NCBI RefSeq assembly: GCF_001435035.1
Contig: NZ_AZEU01000134.1
Span: forward strand, 27,436 to 91,435
Reading direction: 5' to 3'
DNA from: Lacticaseibacillus manihotivorans DSM 13343 = JCM 12514
GTDB lineage: Bacteria; Bacillota; Bacilli; Lactobacillales; Lactobacillaceae
Length of the DNA: 64,000 nt
Shown: positions 10,500 to 18,274 of the stretch, piece by piece
Layout of the letters: every line of letters starts with the position of its first letter
Numbering within the stretch: position 1 is the stretch's first letter
Program-made: the position numbers and the translations under genes
The notes under the pieces: model-generated
Told to the model about the DNA's origin: nothing
The model's input: the letters and a program-made list of their open reading frames with translations, nothing else
Database searches by the model: none

Positions 10500-10751
10500 A
10501 TCACGCTTTAAGGAGGGCTGACTCCTCACAATTAATCCGATACTGATCTAGGACTTAAGAGCCTATGGATGATAGCATCAAAATAAACTGCCTTGATTCG
10601 AATTAATAGTCAAGCAGTGGGGACACCAGGATAAATCTGAGTTACGCGCGTCATGGAATTCCCCGTTTTCGTTAGGGGATTTTCCTTTGGTTCGTAGATG
10701 GCGGACATCTCAAAAATCAGCGTAGTCCAGCAGCGATGCTGGGCTTTTTTG
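10500..10751 (+). ncRNA. Possible structured RNA or leader, class not recognised
   Basis: About 250 bases without a convincing reading frame, bounded by a predicted promoter and a strong terminator. It holds several hairpins: GGAG/CTCC near 10510-10528, a stem ACTGC-TTGA/TCAAGCAGT (10587-10596 with 10610-10618), and GGAA..TCCCC/GGGGA..TTCC near 10655-10685. I compared it by eye with T-box, M-box, TPP, purine, 6S and tmRNA hallmarks and found no match. It could be an independent small RNA or a leader of the following operon. Confidence 0.4.
10724..10751 (+). terminator. Strong terminator upstream of the ABC operon
   Basis: A 9-bp stem (10724-10732 with 10737-10745, one G-U pair), a GCGA tetraloop and six T residues. 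Confidence 0.9.
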
Positions 10752-10824
10752 ATACCTACGCCCAAACGTGTCACGCAAACGTTTTTCTGTTAGAATGGAC
10801 GAGATAACAATTGGAGGAATGATC

Positions 10825-11274
10825 ATGGCTAAAATGAACAAAACTCAAATGAAATTAATGCATTATGCACAACTGATCAACTTGATCATGGATGACACCG
10901 AAGCGGAACAAGATCAAATGAGTCCTAAGTTTGACGCCTTGAAGCAAGCCCTACTTGATGGTACGATGGGTGAATTTGACACCGATACTTATGCCAAAAC
11001 CATTGCCAGTTTCCAAGACGGCACCGACCACTATGCCGGCATGTTGGAAAAGCTGCAAGCTGCTAAGGTGCCAGCCAAGTTGATGGGTAACCACAAGTTG
11101 TTGACTCAGGCCTTTGCCGATTTTCAAAAAGGGTGCCAAGATATGGTCGACTCGTTGCATGATAGCCCTGCGCAATTTGATGAAAGTGCCTTTTCCATGG
11201 CTGAGGCTGATCAAGATGCCGCATCCAGTCGGTTGATGAAATACATCCAAAAGATCTCCGCGATGATGGGGTAA
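10825..11274 (+). CDS. Conserved-looking hypothetical protein, first gene of ABC importer operon
   Basis: 149 residues from ATG 10825 behind TTGGAGGA; an in-frame start at 10768 lies before the likely promoter (TAGAAT near 10793). It is all-helical in appearance, rich in Met, Lys, Asp and Gln, with no signal peptide, membrane segment or recognised motif. The next gene starts 9 bases after its stop and shares the same ribosome binding stretch, so it is probably co-transcribed with the ABC importer. I do not recognise the family. Confidence 0.7.
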   Translation: MAKMNKTQMKLMHYAQLINLIMDDTEAEQDQMSPKFDALKQALLDGTMGEFDTDTYAKTIASFQDGTDHYAGMLEKLQAAKVPAKLMGNHKLLTQAFADFQKGCQDMVDSLHDSPAQFDESAFSMAEADQDAASSRLMKYIQKISAMMG

Positions 11275-11283
11275 GGAGGCCGC

Positions 11284-12282
11284 ATGAAAAGAATGATCGC
11301 TTTGATCGTGGCGCTGCTGGCATTTTTAGGCGTCGCGTTCGTGCAAACCGGTGGGGTGCAAACCACCTCCAAACCCAAAACCCCAACTGTCGGCATTTTA
11401 CAATTAGTGACGCATCCGGCCTTGGATGCGATCCACAAAGGTATTATCAAAGGCTTGGCGGATAACGGGTATAAAACTGGCAAAGACGTTAAAATCGACT
11501 TCCAAAATGCGGAAGCTGATCAAAGTAACTTAAAAACCATGTCCGAGAAATTCGTCAACGAGCACGCGGATGTGATGGTCGGCATTGCCACGCCGGCTGC
11601 GCAAGCCTTGGCAGATGCCTCGTCGAAGATCCCGATCATCTTAGGTGCCATCACGGATCCTAAAGGCGCCAAGTTAGTCGACTCCAACACCAAACCAGGT
11701 GGCAATATCACCGGGGTTTCCGACCAAGCGCCAATCAAATCGCAACTGGCTTTGATCCATCAATTGATTCCGCAAGCCAAAACCTTAGGCGTGATTTCAA
11801 CTTCTTCTGATGATTCCGCCCAAGTCCAAGCCAAAATGGTCGGTCAATTAGCGCCAAAAGCGGGCTTTAAGGTCAAGCGGTACACCATCAGCTCGACCAA
11901 CGACTTAAACCAAGTCGCCGGGCAAATGGTGACCCAAGTGGACGCGATTTTCGTGCCGACGGACAACACCATTGCTTCTGCCATGCAAACTTTAGTTCAA
12001 GTGGCCAACACCAAGAAGATCCCTGTGTTCCCAACGGTGGACACGATGGTCAAACAAGGTGGCGTGGCAACCATTGGCTTGGATCAATTCGAACTCGGCG
12101 TGCAAACCGGGAAAATGGTTGCCAATGTCTTATCGGGCAAATCCAAACCGGCGACGACGCCAATTCATTTTGAAAAAACTGGGAAGTTGATTGTCAACTT
12201 GAAACAAGCGAAACTGCTGGGCATTACGATCCCACAATCAGTGATCGATAAAGCCCAAAAATCCGGGGAGGTGTTCCAATGA
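11284..12282 (+). CDS. ABC transporter substrate-binding protein (TrpX/COG2984-like)
   Basis: 332 residues with an N-terminal hydrophobic export/anchor segment (MKRMIALIVALLAFLGVAF) but no lipobox cysteine. The mature part has the family pattern VGILQLVTHPALDAI...KGLADNGY, GIATPAAQALAD and PIILGAITDPKGAKLV of COG2984 binding proteins, which in Gram-positives include the tryptophan importer component TrpX. Genes for permease and ATPase follow with overlapping starts. Tryptophan as substrate is inferred from family only; no Trp T-box was seen upstream. Confidence 0.88.
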   Translation: MKRMIALIVALLAFLGVAFVQTGGVQTTSKPKTPTVGILQLVTHPALDAIHKGIIKGLADNGYKTGKDVKIDFQNAEADQSNLKTMSEKFVNEHADVMVGIATPAAQALADASSKIPIILGAITDPKGAKLVDSNTKPGGNITGVSDQAPIKSQLALIHQLIPQAKTLGVISTSSDDSAQVQAKMVGQLAPKAGFKVKRYTISSTNDLNQVAGQMVTQVDAIFVPTDNTIASAMQTLVQVANTKKIPVFPTVDTMVKQGGVATIGLDQFELGVQTGKMVANVLSGKSKPATTPIHFEKTGKLIVNLKQAKLLGITIPQSVIDKAQKSGEVFQ

Positions 12283-13178
12283 GTTTAGGCGTATCAGCCA
12301 TCGGCCAAGGGCTGTTGTATAGCTTGGTCGGCATCGGCTTATTTTTAACCTTCCGCATTTTGGATTTCCCAGATATGACTGTTGAAGGGACTTTTCCTTT
12401 TGGCGCGGCAGTGGCGTGTGCTGCGTTGACGCATGGTGCTAGTCCAATCGTCGCGACCTTGTTGTCGTTGATCGCAGGGATGGCCGCGGGCGCGGTGACG
12501 GGATTGCTGACCACTAAAGGCCACATTCCAGTCTTGTTGGCCGGCATCTTAGTGATGACTGGTTTGTATTCCGTGAACTTGCGAGTCATGGGTCGCGCGA
12601 ACTTGAGTTTATTGCATCAACCGAACTTATTTAACGCTGCTTGGCTCAAAGCATTACCCCCATATTTTGATGCGGTGGCAGTGGGCGTCATCGCCTGTCT
12701 CGTGATCGTCGCGGTGTTGATTATTTTCCTCAACACGCAAATCGGCCAAGCCTTCATTGCCGCCGGGGATAACCCAGCCATGGCACGGAGTCTCGGTATT
12801 GATCCTGATCATCAAATGCTGTTAGGCTTAGTGGTCGGCAACGGCTTGATCGGCTTAGCTGGCGGCTTGCTCGCCCAAAACAACGGCTACGCTGATGTGT
12901 CCATGGGCACTGGCGTCATCGTTATCGGCTTAGCGGCGATCATTATCGGCGAAGTCGTGTTCGGCGAGTTGACTTTGAGTCAGCGTTTAGTCGCCGTGGT
13001 ACTGGGCAGTATTTTGTATCGCTTCGTGTTGTTAGTGGTATTAGCATTAGGCTTCAACGCTAACGATTTGAAGTTATTATCAGCAATCATCTTAGCGTTA
13101 GCCATCATGATCCCACAAATCGACCACCGCCTGCGCATCAAGCGCACCTTGCGAAATGGGGTGAAAGCTAATGGCTGA
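12279..13178 (+). CDS. ABC transporter permease (TrpY-like)
   Basis: 299 residues, strongly hydrophobic with about eight membrane helices. It resembles the branched-chain-type permeases paired with COG2984 binding proteins (FRILDFPDMTVEGTFPFGAA, AAGDNPAMARSLGIDPD, GLIGLAGGLLAQNNGYADV). The start overlaps the previous stop by four bases (ATGA), which indicates translational coupling. It is expected to form the membrane channel of the importer. Confidence 0.9.
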   Translation: MSLGVSAIGQGLLYSLVGIGLFLTFRILDFPDMTVEGTFPFGAAVACAALTHGASPIVATLLSLIAGMAAGAVTGLLTTKGHIPVLLAGILVMTGLYSVNLRVMGRANLSLLHQPNLFNAAWLKALPPYFDAVAVGVIACLVIVAVLIIFLNTQIGQAFIAAGDNPAMARSLGIDPDHQMLLGLVVGNGLIGLAGGLLAQNNGYADVSMGTGVIVIGLAAIIIGEVVFGELTLSQRLVAVVLGSILYRFVLLVVLALGFNANDLKLLSAIILALAIMIPQIDHRLRIKRTLRNGVKANG

Positions 13179-13926
13179 GCAATTAAAACTCGATAATGTC
13201 GCGGTTAATGTTGTTGCGGATAACACAGTGAAGCCACTGCTTTCAGGCATCGACTTGACGCTGGCGCCAGGGGACTATGTGGCAGTGCTGGGGACGAACG
13301 GTGCTGGGAAATCCACGATGTTCAACGCGATCACCGGCGATATTGAAGTGGCCAGTGGCACCATTACCTTAGCTGGCCACAACATCACCCATGAAAAGCC
13401 GGAAAAACGCGCCCGTTTGATCGCCCGCGTCTTTCAGGATCCGAAAATGGGCACCGCACCGCGGATGAGCGTGGCGGAAAACTTGCTGTTAGCCTCTCGC
13501 CGTGGTCAACGTTTAACGTTAGCTTCACGTGGGTTGAAAGCGCAAATGGCCCATTTTGAACAACTCGCTGCGCAAACTGGGAACGGGTTGGAGAAAGCCT
13601 TAGACCGTCCCACTGAATCCTTATCTGGTGGGCAACGCCAAGCTTTGAGCTTGCTGATGGCGACGCTCAAACGACCAGAACTCTTGTTGCTTGATGAACA
13701 TACTGCGGCGTTGGATCCGAAAACCAGCGCGTCAATCATGTCCGTGACGGATAAGCTGGTCACCCAAGAGCATTTGACTTGCATGATGATCACCCATCAC
13801 TTGGAAGATGCCTTGAAATACGGCAATCGCTTGATTGTGTTGTCGCAAGGGCGCATCATCAAAGACTTCAACGCGGAACAAAAAGCGGCGTTGACCCGTG
13901 CGGATTTACTCGATTATTTCGGCTAA
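13171..13926 (+). CDS. ABC transporter ATP-binding protein (TrpZ-like)
   Basis: 251 residues. Walker A is GTNGAGKST, the signature is LSGGQRQALS, Walker B is LLLLDEHTAALDP and the switch histidine lies in MITHHLEDAL. The start overlaps the permease gene by 8 bases. It drives uptake by the importer encoded by the two preceding genes. A perfect 15-bp terminator follows. Confidence 0.93.
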   Translation: MAEQLKLDNVAVNVVADNTVKPLLSGIDLTLAPGDYVAVLGTNGAGKSTMFNAITGDIEVASGTITLAGHNITHEKPEKRARLIARVFQDPKMGTAPRMSVAENLLLASRRGQRLTLASRGLKAQMAHFEQLAAQTGNGLEKALDRPTESLSGGQRQALSLLMATLKRPELLLLDEHTAALDPKTSASIMSVTDKLVTQEHLTCMMITHHLEDALKYGNRLIVLSQGRIIKDFNAEQKAALTRADLLDYFG

Positions 13927-13932
13927 AACTAA

Positions 13933-13977
13933 AAACGCTCCGCAAAGTTGTTCATCAGCTTTGCGGAGCGTTTGTTC
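13933..13977 (+). terminator. Terminator of the ABC importer operon
   Basis: A perfect 15-bp stem (13933-13947 with 13959-13973) with an 11-base loop, ending in TTTG. The T tail is short but the stem is very stable. Confidence 0.85.
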
Positions 13978-13998
13978 AATTTAATGTGAGGTTCGGAT

Positions 13999-14436
13999 TT
14001 GTCAGATCAAGAATTACAAGCTTTAGTGGCTGAAGTATCACAAACTAGTTTCCATCGTCCTTTTACTAATGAAGCGCATTTTAACGCGCGGCTGAAAACC
14101 ACTGGCGGGCGCTTTTCATTGAAGGATAAAAATTTAGATTTTAATCCGACGTTGTTTGCCGCCATCACGCGTGACCAACAACTCGGCATTATCAAACACG
14201 AGTTGTGTCATTACCACTTGTATCAAATGCATCGTGGTTATCAACATCGCGACGCTGATTTTAAAGCGTTACTCCAAGCCGTCGGGGGCTCTCGCTTTGC
14301 CCCAAGTTTACCCCGCGCTGCGAAATATATTTATGTTTGCGCGCAATGTGGGACGCAATATCGCCGCCAGCGCCGCATCGACACGCGCAAATATGCTTGT
14401 GGCAAATGCCACGGTAAACTACACCTGATGCGTTAG
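13999..14436 (+). CDS. SprT-like zinc metalloprotein
   Basis: 145 residues from TTG 13999. The HELCH motif (HExxH) in IIKHELCHYHLYQ gives two zinc-binding histidines and the catalytic Glu. The C-terminus has a zinc ribbon with CAQC and CGKC pairs. This is the bacterial SprT-family layout. The role of bacterial SprT-like proteins is poorly defined; eukaryotic Spartan relatives cut DNA-protein crosslinks. Its 3' end overlaps the convergent GNAT gene by 18 bases. The ribosome binding site is weak. Confidence 0.85.
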   Translation: MSDQELQALVAEVSQTSFHRPFTNEAHFNARLKTTGGRFSLKDKNLDFNPTLFAAITRDQQLGIIKHELCHYHLYQMHRGYQHRDADFKALLQAVGGSRFAPSLPRAAKYIYVCAQCGTQYRRQRRIDTRKYACGKCHGKLHLMR

Positions 14437-14883
14437 CGTTAAGCTGGCTGGTTCAAAGCCGAGCCGTTGATAGAAGTTGCGGGCGCCAGTGTCTTCGCCT
14501 ACGACATTGAGTTGAATGAACTCACCATCATGGGCGCGGGTCCAATCAGTGGCTGCATTCAACAAGGCCCGCCCGATGCCTTGTTTGCGTGCATTAGGCG
14601 TGACATACAAGTCGACCACAAAACCGAAGCGGTGAAACACGACTTCGGGATCTGCTCGAGTTTCAGCCATCACCACCAGCAAAAAGCCTAATAATTCACC
14701 ATCCGCTTCTGCCAAAAACACGTCAGCATTGGCATCTTCAATATAATCTTTAAAGTAGCCGGTTTGATCGATGGGGGCAGGTTGAATGGTTTGCGGTGCC
14801 AGTATGGCCATTTCGGCAGTGAGCTGTAGATATTGGCGGGCAACAGCGGGCGCATCTTTTGACGTGGCAGTGCGAATGTTCAT
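14419..14883 (-). CDS. GNAT family N-acetyltransferase
   Basis: 154 residues when started at 14883, where AAAAAGGAGGCTGCC precedes ATG; longer upstream frames lack a binding site. Motif A for acetyl-CoA is visible as VTPNARKQGIGRALLNAA, with the later NFYQRLGFEPA typical of the fold. The acceptor is unknown. It is transcribed towards the SprT-like gene and overlaps its end. Confidence 0.88.
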   Translation of the reverse strand: MNIRTATSKDAPAVARQYLQLTAEMAILAPQTIQPAPIDQTGYFKDYIEDANADVFLAEADGELLGFLLVVMAETRADPEVVFHRFGFVVDLYVTPNARKQGIGRALLNAATDWTRAHDGEFIQLNVVGEDTGARNFYQRLGFEPASLTLTHQV

Positions 14884-15040
14884 GGCAGCCTCCTTTTTCA
14901 CCTTGGTTAGGGTAATTGTAGCACGGGTGAACAGTTTTCTGTTAGCTTTCAACTTAAAGGCGGCATCGGCCAATTTGTTAAAGATGACGCATGCAATTTG
15001 TATCATGATTCAATTAATTGCCAGATTTTGTGAAAATTGC

Positions 15041-15070
15041 TTGACGTGCACCCCCATTTTCCCGTATACT
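15041..15070 (+). promoter_or_regulatory. Promoter of tRNA-Leu
   Basis: TTGACG at 15041-15046, an 18-base spacer and TATACT at 15065-15070, placed 34 bases before the tRNA 5' end. Confidence 0.8.
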
Positions 15071-15104
15071 ATTTCTTGTGCTTAAGAGCGCAAACATGTG
15101 ATAT

Positions 15105-15189
15105 GCGGGCATGGCGGAATTGGTAGACGCGCAAGATTAAGGATCTTGTGGCCGTTTAGGCCGTGGAAGTTCGAGTCTTCTTGCCCGCA
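15105..15189 (+). tRNA. tRNA-Leu (anticodon AAG)
   Basis: 85 bases. The acceptor stem GCGGGCA pairs with TGCCCGC and the discriminator is A. The anticodon stem CAAGA/TCTTG encloses TTAAGGA, giving anticodon AAG. The long variable arm GGCC...GGCC is typical of class II tRNA-Leu, and the T loop TTCGAGT is present. CCA is not encoded. Its last 13 bases form the prophage attL core, so the gene stays complete after integration. Confidence 0.95.
15177..15189 (+). repeat. attL core (13 bp) at tRNA-Leu 3' end
   Basis: CTTCTTGCCCGCA, identical to 52065-52077. It covers part of the T arm and the 3' acceptor strand, a usual target for tyrosine integrases. Confidence 0.9.
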
Positions 15190-15212
15190 GCGGTTTATAA
15201 GGATTTACGATT

Positions 15213-15266
15213 GAAACCACTTGGTTAAAATGTGACTAGCGTCGCGTTTTCCAAGTGGTTTCTTTT
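15213..15266 (+). terminator. Phage-borne hairpin, likely replacement terminator for tRNA-Leu
   Basis: A perfect 12-bp inverted repeat (15213-15224 with 15251-15262) with a 26-base loop, followed by TTTTTG. It lies 24 bases after the tRNA, on the phage side of attL. Integration moved the original terminator to 52093, so this hairpin probably ends the tRNA transcript now. Confidence 0.6.
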
Positions 15267-15306
15267 TGTGTTTTCTATCTGGCACAATCCTGTTCAATCC
15301 AAAATA

Positions 15307-15343
15307 CGGTACAACGGCGGTACAAGAAAAAATGTACCGCCGT
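15307..15343. repeat. GGTAC repeats near attL, candidate integrase arm sites
   Basis: Two GGTACAA copies spaced 11 bases apart (15308 and 15319) plus an inverted GTACC (15334-15338), which also gives the hairpin AACGGCGGTAC/GTACCGCCGTT. A matching pair, again 11 bases apart, lies just inside attR (52013 and 52024). The hairpin may also end integrase transcription. Confidence 0.55.
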
Positions 15344-15357
15344 TTATAATCATATTC

Positions 15358-16542
15358 TCATTTATCCGGTGTGAGCGGGTCTTGCAGGCTCTTTATCAAG
15401 GCGAGCGCGCCTTCTTTAGTAGGGCGCGTGTAGCTTGCTGTCATCTTGATGTCGCTGTGGCCAAGCCAGTGCATGACTGTGGATTCAGCCGCGCCGTTTT
15501 GCATCGCTTGTGTAGCGAAGTAGTGTCGGAACATGTGAGGGCGGGCAGTGATCCCGGTTTTGAGACTGATAACTTTAAAAATCTGTTCATTGATGTATGA
15601 GATGTATTGCGGCGTTCCTTTGTCGGTCAAATATAAAAATGTTTCAGGGTTCGGGATGCGGGCGTTATCGGTGCATCGTTTTTTGCATTCTTCGATAGCG
15701 TCGTCGATCAGTGACACGAGGGTGGGGGTGATGGCGTAATTTGTGCGATAGGCTGCGTCACTCTTTAATGCGCCGCCTGTACGGTCGCCTGTTGTTCTTG
15801 CTTTGTAGTAGTTAATTTCATAGTAAGGCTGGTCGTTTGGCCCAATCTCACGGACAAACGACTTGAGCTGGAGTCCTAGGACTTCCTCACGCCGCGACCC
15901 AAGTGTTAGCAGCATGACCATGCAAAAATCGTACCGTGATAAATCTTGCTCTGCGGTTGCCATCCACGTCTTGAAGTCGTCACGGGTAATATTAACGTCA
16001 CGCGGTGCTGTACCGCCTTTGATGGACGTGGCCTTTAGTCGGTTCTTGTCGATGATGTCCAAGTGCTCAGCATCATTCATGATCTGCTGCATGAGGGAGT
16101 TAGCCGACTTGATGGTGTTGTGTGAGTAGCCGTCTATCACCATTTTATTGATGAAGGCTTGATAGTCGGAACGGGAGATGTCGATTAGGCGACGATCGCC
16201 GAACGCATCTTTTAGACGCAGATTATATAGATACGTTTTGCCTTTAGCTGTCGATTCACGCCAGCGTTCCGTTTCGAGGTTACGTTTCTTCATCGACTCG
16301 AATTGCTTGCTGAGTGTGACAGCGCGATGAGTGATCGGGCCGAGGTGTCCACCGGCGAGAGTGGACTCAAAATCTTTTAACGCACGATCAGCGTCTCGCC
16401 ACGTCCTAAAGCCGCTGGGGTGGAACTCATCGCGTTTCCCGTCAGCATTTTTGAAGCCACGTCTGATGCCGTAGCGTTTGCCTTTTTGTGTATCATAGCT
16501 ATATAAACCCACGTGGCGGGGTACTGGAGTCCATTTTCTCAT
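15358..16542 (-). CDS. int: Phage integrase (tyrosine recombinase)
   Basis: 394 residues from ATG at 16542, preceded on its strand by GAAAGGAC; the longer frame to 16602 has no such site. The N-terminal half holds an arm-DNA-binding (AP2-like) and core-binding region. The catalytic part shows the first Arg in TLGSRREEVLGLQ, HMFRHYFATQAM (H-x-x-R) and LGHSDIKMTASYT with the Tyr nucleophile. It inserts and excises the phage at tRNA-Leu. It sits next to attL and reads towards it, the usual position for temperate Lactobacillus phages. No separate excisionase was firmly identified. Confidence 0.96.
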   Translation of the reverse strand: MRKWTPVPRHVGLYSYDTQKGKRYGIRRGFKNADGKRDEFHPSGFRTWRDADRALKDFESTLAGGHLGPITHRAVTLSKQFESMKKRNLETERWRESTAKGKTYLYNLRLKDAFGDRRLIDISRSDYQAFINKMVIDGYSHNTIKSANSLMQQIMNDAEHLDIIDKNRLKATSIKGGTAPRDVNITRDDFKTWMATAEQDLSRYDFCMVMLLTLGSRREEVLGLQLKSFVREIGPNDQPYYEINYYKARTTGDRTGGALKSDAAYRTNYAITPTLVSLIDDAIEECKKRCTDNARIPNPETFLYLTDKGTPQYISYINEQIFKVISLKTGITARPHMFRHYFATQAMQNGAAESTVMHWLGHSDIKMTASYTRPTKEGALALIKSLQDPLTPDK

Positions 16543-16642
16543 GCTAATTGTCCTTTCTTGTGAAGTATATAGGTAAAAGTACACAAACATATGTTCTTTC
16601 AAAGCGTGAAATAAAAGCCCCGAAATGGGGCGTTGTATTAGA

Positions 16643-17221
16643 CTAATTTAGGCTAGGCAAGTCGTTGCGTTGCCAATATTTAGTGGCAAATTTTGGAACG
16701 TTATCGTCATCAAATTCTTTTACGTTTAAGGTCCTCAGCTTATTGCCTTGAATGTCAGCAGTCATTTCTTTTGTGCTGTGAGTATTACCTCCGGCATCTT
16801 CTGTGGGATATGTAACCATAACAGAAATGTTCGAAAAGCCGTCACCTTTTGATTTTTTGAACGCCTTCCAAATAGATGCGATATCAGTATGCATCGATTT
16901 AACCGCCGACTTGTCGTCCCAGGCACTGTCTTCTTTAACGGTTACTAGAACGGTTTTAGATTTTGGATAATCATAAACACCACCTACTTCAGTGACTTTC
17001 AAATCAGGTTCATAATGTTTTAGCATCGCTTTTACAGAAGCATTGCTGTTTAATTTATAAACTTTTTTGGAAGGAGCAGGGGGTTCAGAGAATAAGTAAT
17101 CAGTGCAGCTGATTGCACCCTTAGCTAGAATTAAGATTGCCACTATAAGAAGCCAAAACTTCCAACTTTTCCAAAACGGCTTTTTAATATTTCTACGAGA
17201 TATTCTAGTTTCTTGCCCCAT
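16643..17221 (-). CDS. Membrane-anchored prophage protein of unknown function
   Basis: 192 residues from ATG at 17221, preceded by TTGGAGGATAAA on its strand. A basic N-terminus is followed by one membrane segment (FWLLIVAILILAKGAISC) and a soluble domain of about 145 residues, probably outside the membrane. The family is not recognised. It lies between the integrase and the CI-like repressor and reads with them, so it is likely expressed in the lysogen. This is the usual place for lysogenic conversion or superinfection-exclusion genes, but such a role is only inferred from position. Confidence 0.8.
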   Translation of the reverse strand: MGQETRISRRNIKKPFWKSWKFWLLIVAILILAKGAISCTDYLFSEPPAPSKKVYKLNSNASVKAMLKHYEPDLKVTEVGGVYDYPKSKTVLVTVKEDSAWDDKSAVKSMHTDIASIWKAFKKSKGDGFSNISVMVTYPTEDAGGNTHSTKEMTADIQGNKLRTLNVKEFDDDNVPKFATKYWQRNDLPSLN

Positions 17222-17272
17222 TTTATCCTCCAAGTACTCAGCTTTTACCGTCGATCAGGTTTGGACGTTCCA

Positions 17273-17914
17273 TTAAATGGATTCGCTAGTATCGTAGATG
17301 TATCTTCCGAGGATACGGAAGTCCTGCTCCTCGTCCTTTTTAAAGACGTATGGCTTGAAGCTGGGATCCCAACTCATCGGCTCAAACATGACCGCGATAG
17401 ATGTTTCGTGAAATTGTTTGACCGTCGCGTCTTCGTGGTCGATCATCACAGCCACAATGTCGCCGGATTCCGGTTGTATGTCCTTGCAGAAGACAGCCGT
17501 GTGTCCATTGATGATTTTGCGGTTCATGCTTTCGCCGCGAACCTTGAGCGCGAACAGATTGTCGTAACCATAGCGCTCGACGACGTCTTTTTTTACATCT
17601 AACTGGCCAATTACGTTCTGCTCGGCTAGTGTTGCTACGCCCGCCTGAATCTCGCCATAGACCGGAATCTGGACGGTTTCAGCGGCTGTGATTGGCACGG
17701 CGTTGGCGGGCATGTCATCATCAAGGCCTAGTAAGTAATCGGTCGTCACGTCAAACAACGTGGCTAGTTTTATAGTGTCCTCGCTACTAACGGCTCGTTT
17801 GCCATTTTCCCACATAGTTACTGTGCTTTGGCTGACGGACATTTTATCCGAGAGCATGGCTTGAGTCCATGAGCGTTTTTTTCTAAGTGCGGCAATGCGC
17901 TTGCCAATAGTCAT
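17273..17914 (-). CDS. cI: CI-like phage repressor with S24 peptidase domain
   Basis: 213 residues from ATG at 17914 behind TTGGAGG. The N-terminal helix-turn-helix is of the XRE type (SWTQAMLSDKMSVSQSTVTMW). The C-terminal LexA/CI-like autoprotease has a putative cleavage bond Ala91-Gly92 in GEIQAGVATL, Ser129 in VRGESMN and Lys166 in DATVKQF. RecA-stimulated self-cleavage would induce the prophage. It is divergent from the Cro-like gene, with shared operators between them. Confidence 0.95.
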   Translation of the reverse strand: MTIGKRIAALRKKRSWTQAMLSDKMSVSQSTVTMWENGKRAVSSEDTIKLATLFDVTTDYLLGLDDDMPANAVPITAAETVQIPVYGEIQAGVATLAEQNVIGQLDVKKDVVERYGYDNLFALKVRGESMNRKIINGHTAVFCKDIQPESGDIVAVMIDHEDATVKQFHETSIAVMFEPMSWDPSFKPYVFKKDEEQDFRILGRYIYDTSESI

Positions 17915-17933
17915 GTGCGTCGCCTCCAATATC

Positions 17934-18018
17934 ATTGTAAATATTACTAATGGTGGGAGCAAATTATTTTAAGTATTATTGCTAAAAGTGTTGCATATTA
18001 CTTAGAGTGTGTTATTAT
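17934..18018. promoter_or_regulatory. Divergent early/lysogenic promoters and operator region
   Basis: Leftward promoter on the minus strand: -35 TTGCTC (17957-17962), a 17-base spacer, and -10 TACAAT (17934-17939). Rightward promoter: TTGCAT (17991-17996), a 16-base spacer, and TATTAT (18013-18018). Between them lie imperfect inverted repeats AAGTATTATTGC (17971-17982) and GCATATTACTT (17993-18003), and a further ATATTACTAA near 17941. These are good candidates for CI/Cro operators overlapping both promoters. Confidence 0.75.
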
Positions 18019-18043
18019 TAATACATCAAGTAAAGAGGTGATG

Positions 18044-18274
18044 ATGTTGAGCTTAAAAGATGTACGCGAAAAACGCGGATACACTCAACCTGAACTTGCT
18101 GAAAAGGTTGGGGTATCACAATCCCTTATCTCTCAAATGGAACAAGGGAAAAAGAACGGTTCGGTTTCAACGAATATGAAACTGGCAACGTTTCTCGGTG
18201 TAAGTGTTGAGGCCATTTTGCATGGACCTAAATTTACACAGAGTAATAATGAGAAACAGGAGGCTAAGCGATGA
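18044..18274 (+). CDS. Cro-like XRE regulator
   Basis: 76 residues. The helix-turn-helix covers most of the protein (YTQPELAEKVGVSQSLISQME). The start region offers GTG-ATG-ATG-TTG in a row; ATG 18044 is best placed behind AAAGAGG, but neighbouring codons are possible. As the first rightward gene opposite cI, it is expected to repress lysogenic transcription. It overlaps the next gene by four bases. Confidence 0.9.
   Translation: MLSLKDVREKRGYTQPELAEKVGVSQSLISQMEQGKKNGSVSTNMKLATFLGVSVEAILHGPKFTQSNNEKQEAKR

Noticed and set aside
10500..10680. T-box, M-box or 6S RNA
   Set aside because: The hallmark T-box sequence, the M-box core and the 6S open-bubble hairpin were not found by eye; left as unclassified RNA.
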